A DNA stretch of 42,234 nucleotides, from assembly GCA_023257625.1 (NCBI GenBank), contig JALRBW010000064.1, forward strand, positions 1-42,234. Reading direction: 5' to 3'. Position 1 is the first letter of the stretch, and every line of letters starts with the position of its first letter. This document shows, one piece after another, positions 19,112-27,846 of this stretch. The stretch is from Flavobacteriaceae bacterium. GTDB lineage: Bacteria > Bacteroidota > Bacteroidia > Flavobacteriales > Flavobacteriaceae. The notes below the pieces were generated by a model. That model saw only the letters and a program-made list of their open reading frames with translations, made no database searches and was not told where the DNA came from. The position numbers and the translations under genes are program-made.

Positions 19112-20878
19112 ATGGCAAAAATTAGTGGTAGTATTTTTGATTTAACCCTTTTCTCAAAGCTAATGCGCTTTGTTAAACCTTTTAAAAGCACTTATTATTT
19201 TGTTTTAATTACTGCCATCCTTTTGTCCTTATTTTCTACTGTTACCCCTTATTTACTAAAGGTAACGGTTGATGATTATATTCGACCAAAAGATTATCCT
19301 GGGATGGTCTTATTTGTAGGATTAATGCTCATAGCATTATTTTTAGAAGTGCTTTTTCAGTTTCTTTTTGTGTTTTATGCAAACTGGTTAGGTCAAAAGG
19401 TAATTAAAAATTTACGTGTCCAATTATTTAAAAAAATACTCAATTTTAAAATGGCTTATTTTGACAAAACAGCTGTTGGACGACTTGTTACTAGAGCTGT
19501 AAGTGATATAGAAACCATTGCAAGTATTTTTTCACAAGGGCTTTTTATGATCATTGCAGACCTTTTAAAAATGATTTTAGTGATTGGCGTAATGTTCTAT
19601 GTTGATTGGCGATTGACTTTAATTGTATTTTCTGTTCTTCCCGTAATATTATATGCTACCCGTTTATTTCAAAAATCAATGAAAGTTGCCTTTGAAGAAG
19701 TACGCTTAGAAGTGGCAAACTTAAATTCTTTTGTTCAAGAGCGTATTAGCGGGATGAAAATTGTTCAGTTGTTTCATAGAGAAAAAACTGAATATGACCA
19801 GTTTATTGAAATAAATGAAAAACATAAAAAAGCTTGGTTAAAAACAGTTTGGTTTAACTCTATTTTCTTTCCTGTTGCTGAAATTTCATCATCTGTTACC
19901 ATAGGTTTATTAGTTTGGTATGGTGGATTTAATGTTATTTCAGGGGGTGATATTTCTTTAGGAACCATCTTTTTGTTTATTCAAATGTCTCAAATGCTTT
20001 TTCGACCACTTCGACAAATAGCAGATAAATTTAATACGCTACAAATGGGTATGGTTGCTGCAGATAGGATATTTACGATTTTTGAAACGGAAAGTCAAAT
20101 AGATAACAAAGGCACCTTTTCACCAAACACTTTAGATGGAAAAATAGAATTTAAAAATTTAAGATTTTCTTATGTTCCCGAGGAGGAAGTGCTTCACAGC
20201 ATTACTTTTTCTATTGCTGCAGGTGAAACAGTAGCGATTGTAGGTGCAACAGGGGCTGGCAAATCTACTATTATCAATTTACTTTCCCGTTTTTATGAAT
20301 TTGATTCTGGTGATATTACTATAGACGGCACTTCGGTGCGGGACTTTGAGTTATCTAATTTAAGAAAACATGTGGCTGTGGTGCTTCAAGATGTTTTCTT
20401 ATTTGCTGATAGCTTGTTGAATAACATTACTTTATTTAATTCATCAGTAAACCGAGAACAAGTAATTCAAGCGGCTAAAGCCATTGGGGTTCATGATTTT
20501 ATTACATCACTTCCAGGAGGATATGATTATAATGTAAAAGAAAGAGGAGTAATGCTTTCTTCGGGCCAACGCCAATTAATCGCTTTTTTAAGAGCTTATA
20601 TTACTGAGCCATCTATATTAGTATTGGATGAGGCTACTTCTTCTGTGGATAGTTATTCTGAAGAATTAATACAACAAGCAACAGAACGAATTACAAAAGA
20701 CAAAACCTCCATAGTCATCGCCCATAGACTTGCTACAGTTAAAAATGCAGACCGTATCATTGTAATGGATCAAGGAAATATTGTTGAACAGGGATCACAT
20801 CTTGAGCTATTAAAAATTCCTAATGGATTTTATGCTAAGTTATACGAAGTTCAATTTGCTGAAGAAACTACAGTTTGA
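19112..20878 (+). CDS. ABC exporter, MsbA/multidrug-type half transporter
   Basis: The 588-residue fusion of a six-helix type I exporter domain (about 1-330) and a nucleotide-binding domain acts as a homodimer in the inner membrane. The NBD has Walker A GATGAGKST near residue 378, a Q-loop in VVLQDVFLFA, the signature LSSGQRQL near 483, Walker B ILVLDEATSSVD near 505, and the switch IVIAHRLA. It is of the MsbA/MdlB lipid or drug exporter group; the substrate cannot be told from sequence. It lies 3 nt after truA. Its TGA abuts the stop of the convergent cdaA gene with no base between them. Confidence 0.9.
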   Translation: MAKISGSIFDLTLFSKLMRFVKPFKSTYYFVLITAILLSLFSTVTPYLLKVTVDDYIRPKDYPGMVLFVGLMLIALFLEVLFQFLFVFYANWLGQKVIKNLRVQLFKKILNFKMAYFDKTAVGRLVTRAVSDIETIASIFSQGLFMIIADLLKMILVIGVMFYVDWRLTLIVFSVLPVILYATRLFQKSMKVAFEEVRLEVANLNSFVQERISGMKIVQLFHREKTEYDQFIEINEKHKKAWLKTVWFNSIFFPVAEISSSVTIGLLVWYGGFNVISGGDISLGTIFLFIQMSQMLFRPLRQIADKFNTLQMGMVAADRIFTIFETESQIDNKGTFSPNTLDGKIEFKNLRFSYVPEEEVLHSITFSIAAGETVAIVGATGAGKSTIINLLSRFYEFDSGDITIDGTSVRDFELSNLRKHVAVVLQDVFLFADSLLNNITLFNSSVNREQVIQAAKAIGVHDFITSLPGGYDYNVKERGVMLSSGQRQLIAFLRAYITEPSILVLDEATSSVDSYSEELIQQATERITKDKTSIVIAHRLATVKNADRIIVMDQGNIVEQGSHLELLKIPNGFYAKLYEVQFAEETTV

Positions 20879-21667
20879 CTAAAAACTTAAATCGTGTTGA
20901 AGTAAATTTTTGAGTTGATCTACATTTTTTAGTGTTTCAAGTTCACTGTTTTTAACATAAGTAATTTTCCCAGTTTGTTCAGAAATTACAATTACAACAG
21001 CATCTGTTTTTTCTGTAATTCCCAAAGCAGCTCTATGGCGTAATCCATATTTGGAAGAAATTTGGCGACTTTCAGATACAGGTAATACAACACGGGTAGC
21101 CATTATTTTATTTTTTTTCATCAAAACAGCCCCATCGTGTAAGGGACTGTTTTTAAAAAATATAGTTTGTAATAATTGAGGACTTAGAGTCATGTCGGTT
21201 TGATTTTCTTTATTGATTAAAAAATCCAATACATTATTGCGTTGAAGCACTATAATAGCTCCTGTTTTCTGAGTAGCCATTTCTTTACAAGATTCTAATA
21301 GCACATCAAAATTTAAGTCTGATTCTATTTTTACTTGATTGTGAAAGCGGAAATATCGAATAATATTTCTTCGATTTGTAAAATTAGAGGACCCAATAAG
21401 TAAAAGAAATTTTCGAATTTCTTCTTGAAAAACAACAATTAGAGCAAAAAAACCAACACTTATAAATTTTCCTAATAAGTTACTCAGTATGTCCATTTTT
21501 AGAAGATCTGTTAACCTCCAAATGAGATAGATAATAACAATTCCTATGAAAATATTAATTGCCACAGTACCTTTTACTAAACGGTAAAGTGAATACATAA
21601 GTAGGGCAACTAATAGGATGTCAACCGTATCAGTAAAAGAAAAGTCAATAAAGTTAGTTACATTCAA
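20879..21667 (-). CDS. cdaA: Diadenylate cyclase (CdaA-type)
   Basis: It makes the second messenger c-di-AMP from two ATP at the inner membrane. The 262 residues start with three hydrophobic segments (about 12-30, 35-54 and 62-84), then a DisA_N/DAC catalytic domain with the DGA motif (LHDGAVLM, near residue 179) and RHRAALG near 208, the two signature motifs of the enzyme class. TGAIIVLQR before these also fits. It follows folP by 28 nt on the same strand and is probably cotranscribed. No CdaR or GlmM gene is adjacent, unlike in Firmicutes. Confidence 0.93.
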   Translation of the reverse strand: MNVTNFIDFSFTDTVDILLVALLMYSLYRLVKGTVAINIFIGIVIIYLIWRLTDLLKMDILSNLLGKFISVGFFALIVVFQEEIRKFLLLIGSSNFTNRRNIIRYFRFHNQVKIESDLNFDVLLESCKEMATQKTGAIIVLQRNNVLDFLINKENQTDMTLSPQLLQTIFFKNSPLHDGAVLMKKNKIMATRVVLPVSESRQISSKYGLRHRAALGITEKTDAVVIVISEQTGKITYVKNSELETLKNVDQLKNLLQHDLSF

Positions 21668-21695
21668 AAATACTGTTTTTGTAAATTTAAAAAAA

Positions 21696-22517
21696 CTATT
21701 TAAGTGCTTGCCATAGGGTAATACATTCTTTAGCTTCTTTCACATCATGAACCCTGAGTATATTTGCTCCACGATCTAATGCCCAAGCATGTAATGCTGT
21801 AGTTCCATTTAGGGCTTTTTCAGGGGTGCATTTTAGTGTTTTGTAAATCATAGATTTTCTAGAAATACCCAATAAAATAGGACAGTTTAAGATTTTAAAA
21901 CAATCCAATTGATGGAGCAACTCAAAATTATGATGCAACGTTTTTCCAAAACCAAATCCAGGATCTAAAATTACATCTTGAATTCCTAACGCTTCTGCTT
22001 TTTCAATTTGTTGCGCAAAAAAAGAGGTAATTTCAATCAATACATCTGAATAATTAGGGGATTTTTGCATGGTTTTGGGATGTCCTTGAATATGCATCAA
22101 TACATAGGGAACATTATATCGAGCTACAGTATCCATCATGTCTTTATCCCATTGTCCTCCAGAAATATCATTAATCATAGAAGCGCCGAGTTCAAGTGCG
22201 CTTTCTGCTACTTTACTGTGGTAGGTATCAATTGAAAAATGAGTTTTAGGAAAAGAAAGAATGAGTTGTTGTAATATGGGTTGGATTAATTTAATTTCAA
22301 CTTCAGGATCACTTATTGCACTACCAGGTTTAGAACTTGAGGGTCCAATATCAATAAAAATTGCCCCTTCATTAATCATTTTTTCAGCTTGGGCTAAGGC
22401 AAGCTCAATGTTGTAATATTTTCCGCCATCAAAAAAAGAATCTTGGGAAAGATTTAAAATGCCCATTAGTAAAGGTGTGTCAAGCGAAACTAATGTGCCA
22501 TTACAATTTATGTTCAT
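21696..22517 (-). CDS. folP: Dihydropteroate synthase
   Basis: It joins p-aminobenzoate to dihydropterin pyrophosphate in folate synthesis and is the target of sulfonamides. The 273 residues form a TIM barrel. The first loop is MGILNLSQDSFFDGG (N22, D26), where many bacteria have NVTPDSF. The second loop reads FIDIGPSSSKPGS in place of the more usual DIGGESTRPG. FSIDTYH, MINDISGG, LDPGFGFGKT and GISRKSMI complete the family pattern. The loop wording is a Bacteroidota-like variant, and I do not infer drug resistance from it. It diverges from the DUF1599 gene. Confidence 0.93.
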   Translation of the reverse strand: MNINCNGTLVSLDTPLLMGILNLSQDSFFDGGKYYNIELALAQAEKMINEGAIFIDIGPSSSKPGSAISDPEVEIKLIQPILQQLILSFPKTHFSIDTYHSKVAESALELGASMINDISGGQWDKDMMDTVARYNVPYVLMHIQGHPKTMQKSPNYSDVLIEITSFFAQQIEKAEALGIQDVILDPGFGFGKTLHHNFELLHQLDCFKILNCPILLGISRKSMIYKTLKCTPEKALNGTTALHAWALDRGANILRVHDVKEAKECITLWQALK

Positions 22518-22527
22518 ACTGGTGATT

Positions 22528-22535
22528 TAATTTTG
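22528..22535 (+). promoter_or_regulatory. Putative -7 element upstream of the DUF1599 gene
   Basis: TAATTTTG fits TAnnTTTG, 68 nt before the ATG, in the 86-nt divergent gap with folP. The -33 part is not clear. Confidence 0.35.
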
Positions 22536-22603
22536 ATAACTTTTAAAAGGATAAAGCCAAAAGAACTAAAATTAATTCGAAATTTAATGCAAAATTCAAG
22601 GAA

Positions 22604-23149
22604 ATGGAGGACACCCTGAAAGAGTATAACTTAATTGTAAATCAATGCCGTTCCTTATTTGAAAAAAAAATGAAAGATTACGGGGTGGCCTGGCGTATTT
22701 TGAGAGTTCCTTCTTTAACCGACCAAATTTTTATAAAGGCACAACGAATTAGAAGTTTACAAACTCAAAAAGAACAAAAAATTGATGAAGGTCAAGAATC
22801 TGAATTTATAGGTATTGTAAATTATAGTATCATGGCTTTGATTCAATTAGATAGAGGAGTTTCAGAACTACCTGACCTTTCACATGAAGTGGCATTACAG
22901 CTCTACGATAATCAAATTGAACAGATTCAAAATTTAATGATCAAAAAAAATCATGATTATGGTGAAGCTTGGCGAGATATGCGTGTGAGTTCATTAACTG
23001 ATTTGATTTTACAAAAACTTTTACGAGTAAAACAAATAGAAGAAAATAAAGGAAAAACTTTAGTGAGTGAAGGTATTGATGCTAATTATCAAGACATGGT
23101 AAATTATGCTATTTTTTCCTTGATTCATTTAAATTATGAAAGGTTTTAA
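22604..23149 (+). CDS. DUF1599 protein with internal duplication
   Basis: This is a 181-residue soluble protein of unknown function, common in Bacteroidota next to folP. It consists of two copies of one domain: the first has KMKDYGVAWRILRVPSLTDQI (residues about 24-44 of the protein, read in two parts), the second KNHDYGEAWRDMRVSSLTDL near 115-134. After each copy a helix with a similar L-R-Q-E pattern follows and ends in VNYSIMALIQL or VNYAIFSLIHL. It begins the plus-strand run to the oxidoreductase, and its TAA overlaps the permease ATG (TAATG). Confidence 0.85.
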   Translation: MEDTLKEYNLIVNQCRSLFEKKMKDYGVAWRILRVPSLTDQIFIKAQRIRSLQTQKEQKIDEGQESEFIGIVNYSIMALIQLDRGVSELPDLSHEVALQLYDNQIEQIQNLMIKKNHDYGEAWRDMRVSSLTDLILQKLLRVKQIEENKGKTLVSEGIDANYQDMVNYAIFSLIHLNYERF

Positions 23150-24225
23150 TGATTAAATATTTAATTTCTAAAATTTCTGGATCTCTTCTTGCACTTTGGG
23201 GTGTAACTAGCCTAATTTTCTTACTTTTTAATGTATTGCCAGGCGATCCCGCCCAAATGATGCTCGATCAAAATGAAAATAGTGATCAGTTGGAGATTGT
23301 TAAATCAAAATTTGGTTTTAATCTTCCTTTGGTGAAACAATATTTTTATTATTTAAATGATTTATCTCCTTTTTCTATTCATACCACAGATCAAGAAATT
23401 TTCTCAGCATATTCAGCAGATGTTTATGGTGGATTTGTATTATTTAGAACAAAAAGTAGAGTAATAGTAATGAAGTGGCCATATTTTCGTACTTCATATC
23501 AAAAGCGAGGAAAACCCATCTCTGAAATTCTTAAAGAAACCATACCAAATACAGCTGTTTTGGCGATTGCTTCAATGTTAATAGCTGTTTTTTTCGGACT
23601 GTTTTTAGGAATTGTATCGGCCCTAAACATGGGAAATGGTTTAGATAAAGGATTACAATTGTTAAGTACTTTAGGCATGAGTGTGCCTTCTTTTTTTAGT
23701 GCGATTCTCTTTTCTTGGTTTTTCGGTTATGTTATACATTCTTTAACTGGTTTAAATATGACTGGAAGTTTATATGAATTAGACGATTTAGGAGAATCAG
23801 AACAATTGGTTTGGAAAAACTTAATACTCCCTGCCACAGTTTTGGGAATTCGTCCCTTAGCTGTTATTATTCAATTAATGCGTAATAATGTAATAGAAAT
23901 TATGGCTCAGGATTATATACGTACCGCTCACGCTAAAGGGTTATCACAAACGAGAATATTAATGTACCACATAGTTAAAAACGCTCTAAATCCTGTAGTT
24001 ACAGCCATTTCAGGTTGGTTTGCCTCCCTTTTGGCAGGAGCAATTTTTGTGGAATATATTTTTGGTTGGAAAGGGTTGGGAAAAGAAATTGTAGAGGCGC
24101 TAAATCAATTGGATATTCCTGTGGTAATGGGTGCCGTATTAGTCATTGCCTTTCTTTTTATATTGATTAATATTGTTGTCGATTTAATCTATGTTTATCT
24201 CGATCCGAGAGTAACGCTTAATTAA
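23149..24225 (+). CDS. DppB/OppB-type ABC transporter permease, orphan
   Basis: This 358-residue inner-membrane permease of the peptide/nickel uptake family starts with a membrane segment (about 9-30) and GDPAQMMLD. A long non-membrane stretch lies at about 31-128, then five further segments. The EAA-type cytoplasmic loop is intact: QDYIRTAHAKGLSQTRILMYH followed by NALNPVV. No binding protein, second permease or ATPase gene is adjacent, so its partners must be encoded elsewhere. It overlaps DUF1599 by 1 nt and precedes tpiA by 5 nt. This placement before tpiA may be conserved in flavobacteria (recalled, not checked). Confidence 0.88.
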   Translation: MIKYLISKISGSLLALWGVTSLIFLLFNVLPGDPAQMMLDQNENSDQLEIVKSKFGFNLPLVKQYFYYLNDLSPFSIHTTDQEIFSAYSADVYGGFVLFRTKSRVIVMKWPYFRTSYQKRGKPISEILKETIPNTAVLAIASMLIAVFFGLFLGIVSALNMGNGLDKGLQLLSTLGMSVPSFFSAILFSWFFGYVIHSLTGLNMTGSLYELDDLGESEQLVWKNLILPATVLGIRPLAVIIQLMRNNVIEIMAQDYIRTAHAKGLSQTRILMYHIVKNALNPVVTAISGWFASLLAGAIFVEYIFGWKGLGKEIVEALNQLDIPVVMGAVLVIAFLFILINIVVDLIYVYLDPRVTLN

Positions 24226-24230
24226 AACTT

Positions 24231-24980
24231 ATGAGAACTAAAATTGTAGCAGGTAATTGGAAAATGAACAACGATTCATTAGCTACATCTGCTTTATTAC
24301 AAGAATTAAAAAGAATGAATCAAATCTCTAAAGCAAGAATGATTGTTGCTCCGGCCTATACTCAACTGGCACAAGCAGTCAATTTACTTAAAGATTCGTC
24401 TATTGAAGTGGCAGCACAAAATATGAATGCTGAAGTGTCAGGTGCTTTTACAGGTGAAGTTTCAGCATCCATGATTAAAGGAGTAGGGGTTTCTATAGTA
24501 ATCATAGGGCATTCTGAACGAAGATCATTATATAGTGAAACAGATAAAGTTCTTACTGAAAAAGTTGCTTTGGCACTTCATGAAAATATGGAAGTAATCT
24601 TTTGTTTTGGAGAAGAGTTGAGTCATCGTAAATCAGGCCAACATTTTGAGGTTGTTTCTCATCAACTTAAAACAGCACTTTTTGATTTAGACGCTTCTTT
24701 ATGGAAGAAAATAATTTTAGCCTATGAACCAGTATGGGCAATTGGTACGGGTGAAACCGCTAGTCCTAAACAAGCTCAAGAAATTCATGCACATATACGT
24801 TCATTGATTCATCAGAAATTTGGTGAATCAGTGTCATCTTCATTATCTATTCTTTACGGAGGAAGTGTAAAACCCAATAATGCAAAAGAAATTTTCTCAC
24901 AACCTGACGTGGATGGCGGGCTCATTGGGGGAGCTTCATTAAATGCAAATGAATTTATGGCAATTGTGAATGCTATCTAA
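24231..24980 (+). CDS. tpiA: Triosephosphate isomerase
   Basis: It interconverts dihydroxyacetone phosphate and glyceraldehyde 3-phosphate in glycolysis. The 249 residues are of normal length. Catalytic groups are N9 and K11 in GNWKMN, H94 in IIGHSERR and E166 in AYEPVWAIGTG. The phosphate loops ILYGGSVKP and DGGLIGGASL are intact. It overlaps prmA by 1 nt (TAATG). Confidence 0.97.
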   Translation: MRTKIVAGNWKMNNDSLATSALLQELKRMNQISKARMIVAPAYTQLAQAVNLLKDSSIEVAAQNMNAEVSGAFTGEVSASMIKGVGVSIVIIGHSERRSLYSETDKVLTEKVALALHENMEVIFCFGEELSHRKSGQHFEVVSHQLKTALFDLDASLWKKIILAYEPVWAIGTGETASPKQAQEIHAHIRSLIHQKFGESVSSSLSILYGGSVKPNNAKEIFSQPDVDGGLIGGASLNANEFMAIVNAI

Positions 24981-25813
24981 TGTCTTACAATTATTTTGAA
25001 TATAAATTTACTGTTAATCCCAAAGAACCCTGGGAAGAAATTTTGTTAGCTCAATTATCTTCACTTTCATTTGAAAGTTTTGATTTAAATGATGGCTTAT
25101 TAAAAGCATATGTTCCTGAAAAATTTGATTCAAGTATCAATTTAGATTCACTATCCGTTTTTAAACTAAAAGAGGTCAGTATTCATTTTGAGAAAAAAAT
25201 GATTCCCCCAGCAAATTGGAATGCACGTTGGGAGTCTTCATTTCAACCTATTATTATTGGAGAGGATTGTGTTGTTCGAGCTGATTTTCATCCCCCAATG
25301 GGAAAAAAATATGAATTGATAATTACACCCAAAATGAGCTTTGGTACAGGTCATCATGAAACAACACAAATGATGCTTGACTTTGCACTAAACATTACTT
25401 TTACAGAAAAAGAAGTATTAGACATGGGTTGTGGTACAGGGGTATTGGGAATACTTTCAAGAATCAAAGGAGCTAAAAATGTTAAAGCCATAGATAATGA
25501 CCCATGGTGTATTGAAAACACACTAGAAAATGCAAAGCGTAACCATTGTTCAAATATAAATGTAGAACTTGCTGATTATTTAAAGGAAGACAAACCATAT
25601 TACGATTTGATTTTTGCAAATATCAACCGTAATGTATTGTTAGACCAACTTACAAGTTATACTAAAGTCTTAAAGCCTAATGGCATCTTATTGCTTTCTG
25701 GTTTTTATCAAGAGGATATAGCTGTTATAAGAAACAAAGCCATAGTGAATGGACTTACAATTGAAGATCAAAAATCACTAGGCTTATGGCGTGCTTTAAA
25801 ATTTAAAAAATGA
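24980..25813 (+). CDS. prmA: Ribosomal protein L11 methyltransferase
   Basis: This SAM-dependent enzyme trimethylates ribosomal protein L11. The 277 residues are a little shorter than in E. coli. The N-terminal L11-recognition domain covers about 1-90. The Rossmann domain has PKMSFGTGHHETTQMML, then motif I LDMGCGTGVLGI near residue 145, the acidic KAIDNDPWC, and the catalytic loop DLIFANINRNVL. It overlaps clpS by 4 nt (ATGA). Confidence 0.94.
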   Translation: MSYNYFEYKFTVNPKEPWEEILLAQLSSLSFESFDLNDGLLKAYVPEKFDSSINLDSLSVFKLKEVSIHFEKKMIPPANWNARWESSFQPIIIGEDCVVRADFHPPMGKKYELIITPKMSFGTGHHETTQMMLDFALNITFTEKEVLDMGCGTGVLGILSRIKGAKNVKAIDNDPWCIENTLENAKRNHCSNINVELADYLKEDKPYYDLIFANINRNVLLDQLTSYTKVLKPNGILLLSGFYQEDIAVIRNKAIVNGLTIEDQKSLGLWRALKFKK

Positions 25814-26094
25814 GCAAAAACGTACCCTCCATTTCACCAAAAGAAATTATTGAACTTGATGTTTTGGAAGAACGAGAGCATGAACTTATTTTGTATAATG
25901 ATGATATTAATACATTTGAACATGTAATCGAATGTTTAGTAAAGTATTGCGATCATACTTTTATACAAGCAGAACAATGTGCATATATTGTTCATTTTTC
26001 AGGAAAATGTACTGTTAAATCAGGGTCTATTGAAGATTTAACCCCCCGTTGTTCAGCACTTTTAGAATCAGGTCTATCAGCAGAAATAGTTTAA
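25810..26094 (+). CDS. clpS: ClpS adaptor protein
   Basis: This 94-residue adaptor delivers N-degron substrates to a Clp ATPase. The family core is present: LILYNDDINTFEHVIECL with the Asn-Asp-Asp of the binding pocket, then AEQCAYIVHFSGKCTVKSG. In E. coli-type ClpS the equivalent second-half motif has a His (HxxG), here HFSGK. It is coupled to prmA by a 4-nt overlap. The nearest ClpA/ClpC gene is not in this window. Confidence 0.93.
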   Translation: MSKNVPSISPKEIIELDVLEEREHELILYNDDINTFEHVIECLVKYCDHTFIQAEQCAYIVHFSGKCTVKSGSIEDLTPRCSALLESGLSAEIV

Positions 26095-26151
26095 ATAAAG
26101 AACTATTTTTTTCTTAACTAGAAAACAACGAAATTTGAAAAAATTGTAAAA

Positions 26152-26697
26152 ATGAAAATGAAATTTATAACACTAATTCTTATGACATTAATTAGTTCGC
26201 AAATCAACGCTCAAGATGAAGAAACCATCTACCAATTCAAAGTGAATACTTTGGAGGGTTCGCAATTTGATTTTAGTTCCTTACGAGGAAAAAAAATAAT
26301 GGTAGTGAATACAGCCTCAAAATGCGGGCTTACCCCACAATATAAACAATTACAGGCTTTATTTGAAAAGTATGGTGAAAAGGATTTTGTTATTGTTGGA
26401 TTTCCAGCGAATAACTTTTTATATCAAGAGCCAGGATCTGACGAAGAAATCGCCGCTTTTTGTGAGCAAAATTATGGGGTGACTTTCCCTATGATGAGTA
26501 AAATTTCAGTAAAAGGAAAGGATATGCATCCTGTTTATCAATTTTTAACACAGAAATCAAAAAATGGAGTGGTTGATTCAAGTGTAAGTTGGAACTTTCA
26601 AAAATATTTAATCAATCCTGACGGACGGATAGCAAAAGTGATTTCCCCTAGAACACTACCCGATGATCCCTCAGTTTTGGAATGGATTGAAAATTAA
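26152..26697 (+). CDS. Exported glutathione-peroxidase-family thiol peroxidase
   Basis: This 181-residue peroxidase has a signal peptide (residues about 1-20, cleaved before Gln21 or Asp22), so it acts in the periplasm. The peroxidatic cysteine is C58 in NTASKCGLTP. The usual FPCNQF is FPANNF (residues 84-89), so the middle Cys is Ala and the tetrad Gln is Asn. C104 in AAFCEQNYGV sits where 2-Cys, thioredoxin-dependent GPx proteins have their resolving Cys. W147 and N148 (SWNFQKY) complete the active site. It is therefore probably a thioredoxin-like rather than a glutathione-dependent enzyme. Its stop codon directly abuts the next ATG. Confidence 0.9.
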   Translation: MKMKFITLILMTLISSQINAQDEETIYQFKVNTLEGSQFDFSSLRGKKIMVVNTASKCGLTPQYKQLQALFEKYGEKDFVIVGFPANNFLYQEPGSDEEIAAFCEQNYGVTFPMMSKISVKGKDMHPVYQFLTQKSKNGVVDSSVSWNFQKYLINPDGRIAKVISPRTLPDDPSVLEWIEN

Positions 26698-27846
26698 ATG
26701 GATTTTAAGGCCAATTTTAAAACACTCTGTGTTCACGCAGGAAGTTTAGTTGATGAGCAACATAAAGGAGCCATTTCTCCTTTGTATCCTGCAACTTCAT
26801 ATGCATTTAATGATGTTGAAATAGGTCAGTACCCACGCTATTTTAACACACCAAATCAACGGGGATTAGCTGAAAAAATAGCTGCTTTAGAAGGTGCCGA
26901 ATCAGGACTGATCTTTAGTTCAGGTATGGCAGCTGTAAGTACTGCGTTGATGTCCCATCTTAAATCTGGAGATCATGTAATTTTTCAAGACGACTTGTAC
27001 GGAGGCACACGCAACTTTGTAAAAAGTGAATTCCCAAAATATGGTATTGAATTTAGCTTTACAAAAAGTACACAAATCATTGATTTTGAAAATGAAATCA
27101 ATGCCAATACAAAAGGTATATATATTGAAACACCGAGTAATCCTACACTTAAAATAATTGACTTAAATGGGATTGCTTCTTTGGCTAAAAAAGCAGGATT
27201 ATGGACTATGATAGACAATACGTTTGCCAGTCCAGTAAATCAAAATCCTATAAAACATGGAATTGACATTGTCATTCATAGTGCAACGAAATATTTAGGC
27301 GGTCATAGTGACATTAGCGCTGGCGCTGTTTTGGGCACCCCAAAAACAATTGATAAAGTTTTTCAATCTGCTAAAAACTTTGGAGGAAATCTAAGCGAAT
27401 ACACTGTTTGGTTATTAGAACGGAGTATTAAGACACTTTTCTTACGAGTTCATGCACAAAACGAAAACGCGCAGGCTATGGCAGAATTTTTAATGCGTCA
27501 AGACTGGGTAGAAAAAATTTATTATCCTGGATTACCTTCTCACCCAGATCATTATTTAGCCAAAAATCAAATGAAAGGGTTTGGTGGTATGCTATCTTTT
27601 AATTTAATTGAGGGAATTGACTGTAAAACTTTTTTAACCAATTTAAAATTGGTTAAACCAACCATGAGTCTTGCAGGTATTGAAAGTACGGCATTAAGTC
27701 CTCGTCTAACCTCGCATTCTTTACTAACAGAAGAGGAAAGAATTGCACAAGGAATTACACCACAAATGATTCGCTTTTCTTTAGGAATAGAAGCACAAGA
27801 AGATTTGCAAGTAGATTTGGTTAATGCGATTCAAAAAGCCCTATGA
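26698..27846 (+). CDS. Cys/Met-metabolism PLP enzyme (cystathionine gamma-synthase/lyase-like)
   Basis: This is a 382-residue fold-type I PLP enzyme of trans-sulfuration. PLP lysine K198 lies in HSATKYLGGH and D173 in MIDNTFASP; SSGMAAVSTAL binds phosphate. YGGTRNF (101-107) has Gly where methionine gamma-lyases carry their characteristic Cys, so synthase or lyase of cystathionine is likelier, but the two cannot be separated by eye. It follows the peroxidase gene with no gap and overlaps bshB1 by 4 nt. The position suggests that it feeds cysteine toward bacillithiol, which is an inference. Confidence 0.9.
   Translation: MDFKANFKTLCVHAGSLVDEQHKGAISPLYPATSYAFNDVEIGQYPRYFNTPNQRGLAEKIAALEGAESGLIFSSGMAAVSTALMSHLKSGDHVIFQDDLYGGTRNFVKSEFPKYGIEFSFTKSTQIIDFENEINANTKGIYIETPSNPTLKIIDLNGIASLAKKAGLWTMIDNTFASPVNQNPIKHGIDIVIHSATKYLGGHSDISAGAVLGTPKTIDKVFQSAKNFGGNLSEYTVWLLERSIKTLFLRVHAQNENAQAMAEFLMRQDWVEKIYYPGLPSHPDHYLAKNQMKGFGGMLSFNLIEGIDCKTFLTNLKLVKPTMSLAGIESTALSPRLTSHSLLTEEERIAQGITPQMIRFSLGIEAQEDLQVDLVNAIQKAL

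Noticed and set aside
21696-22517. FolP loop changes as a sign of sulfonamide resistance
   Set aside because: The NLSQDSFFDGG and GPSSSKPGS variants probably reflect the lineage. Resistance cannot be inferred without comparison or testing.
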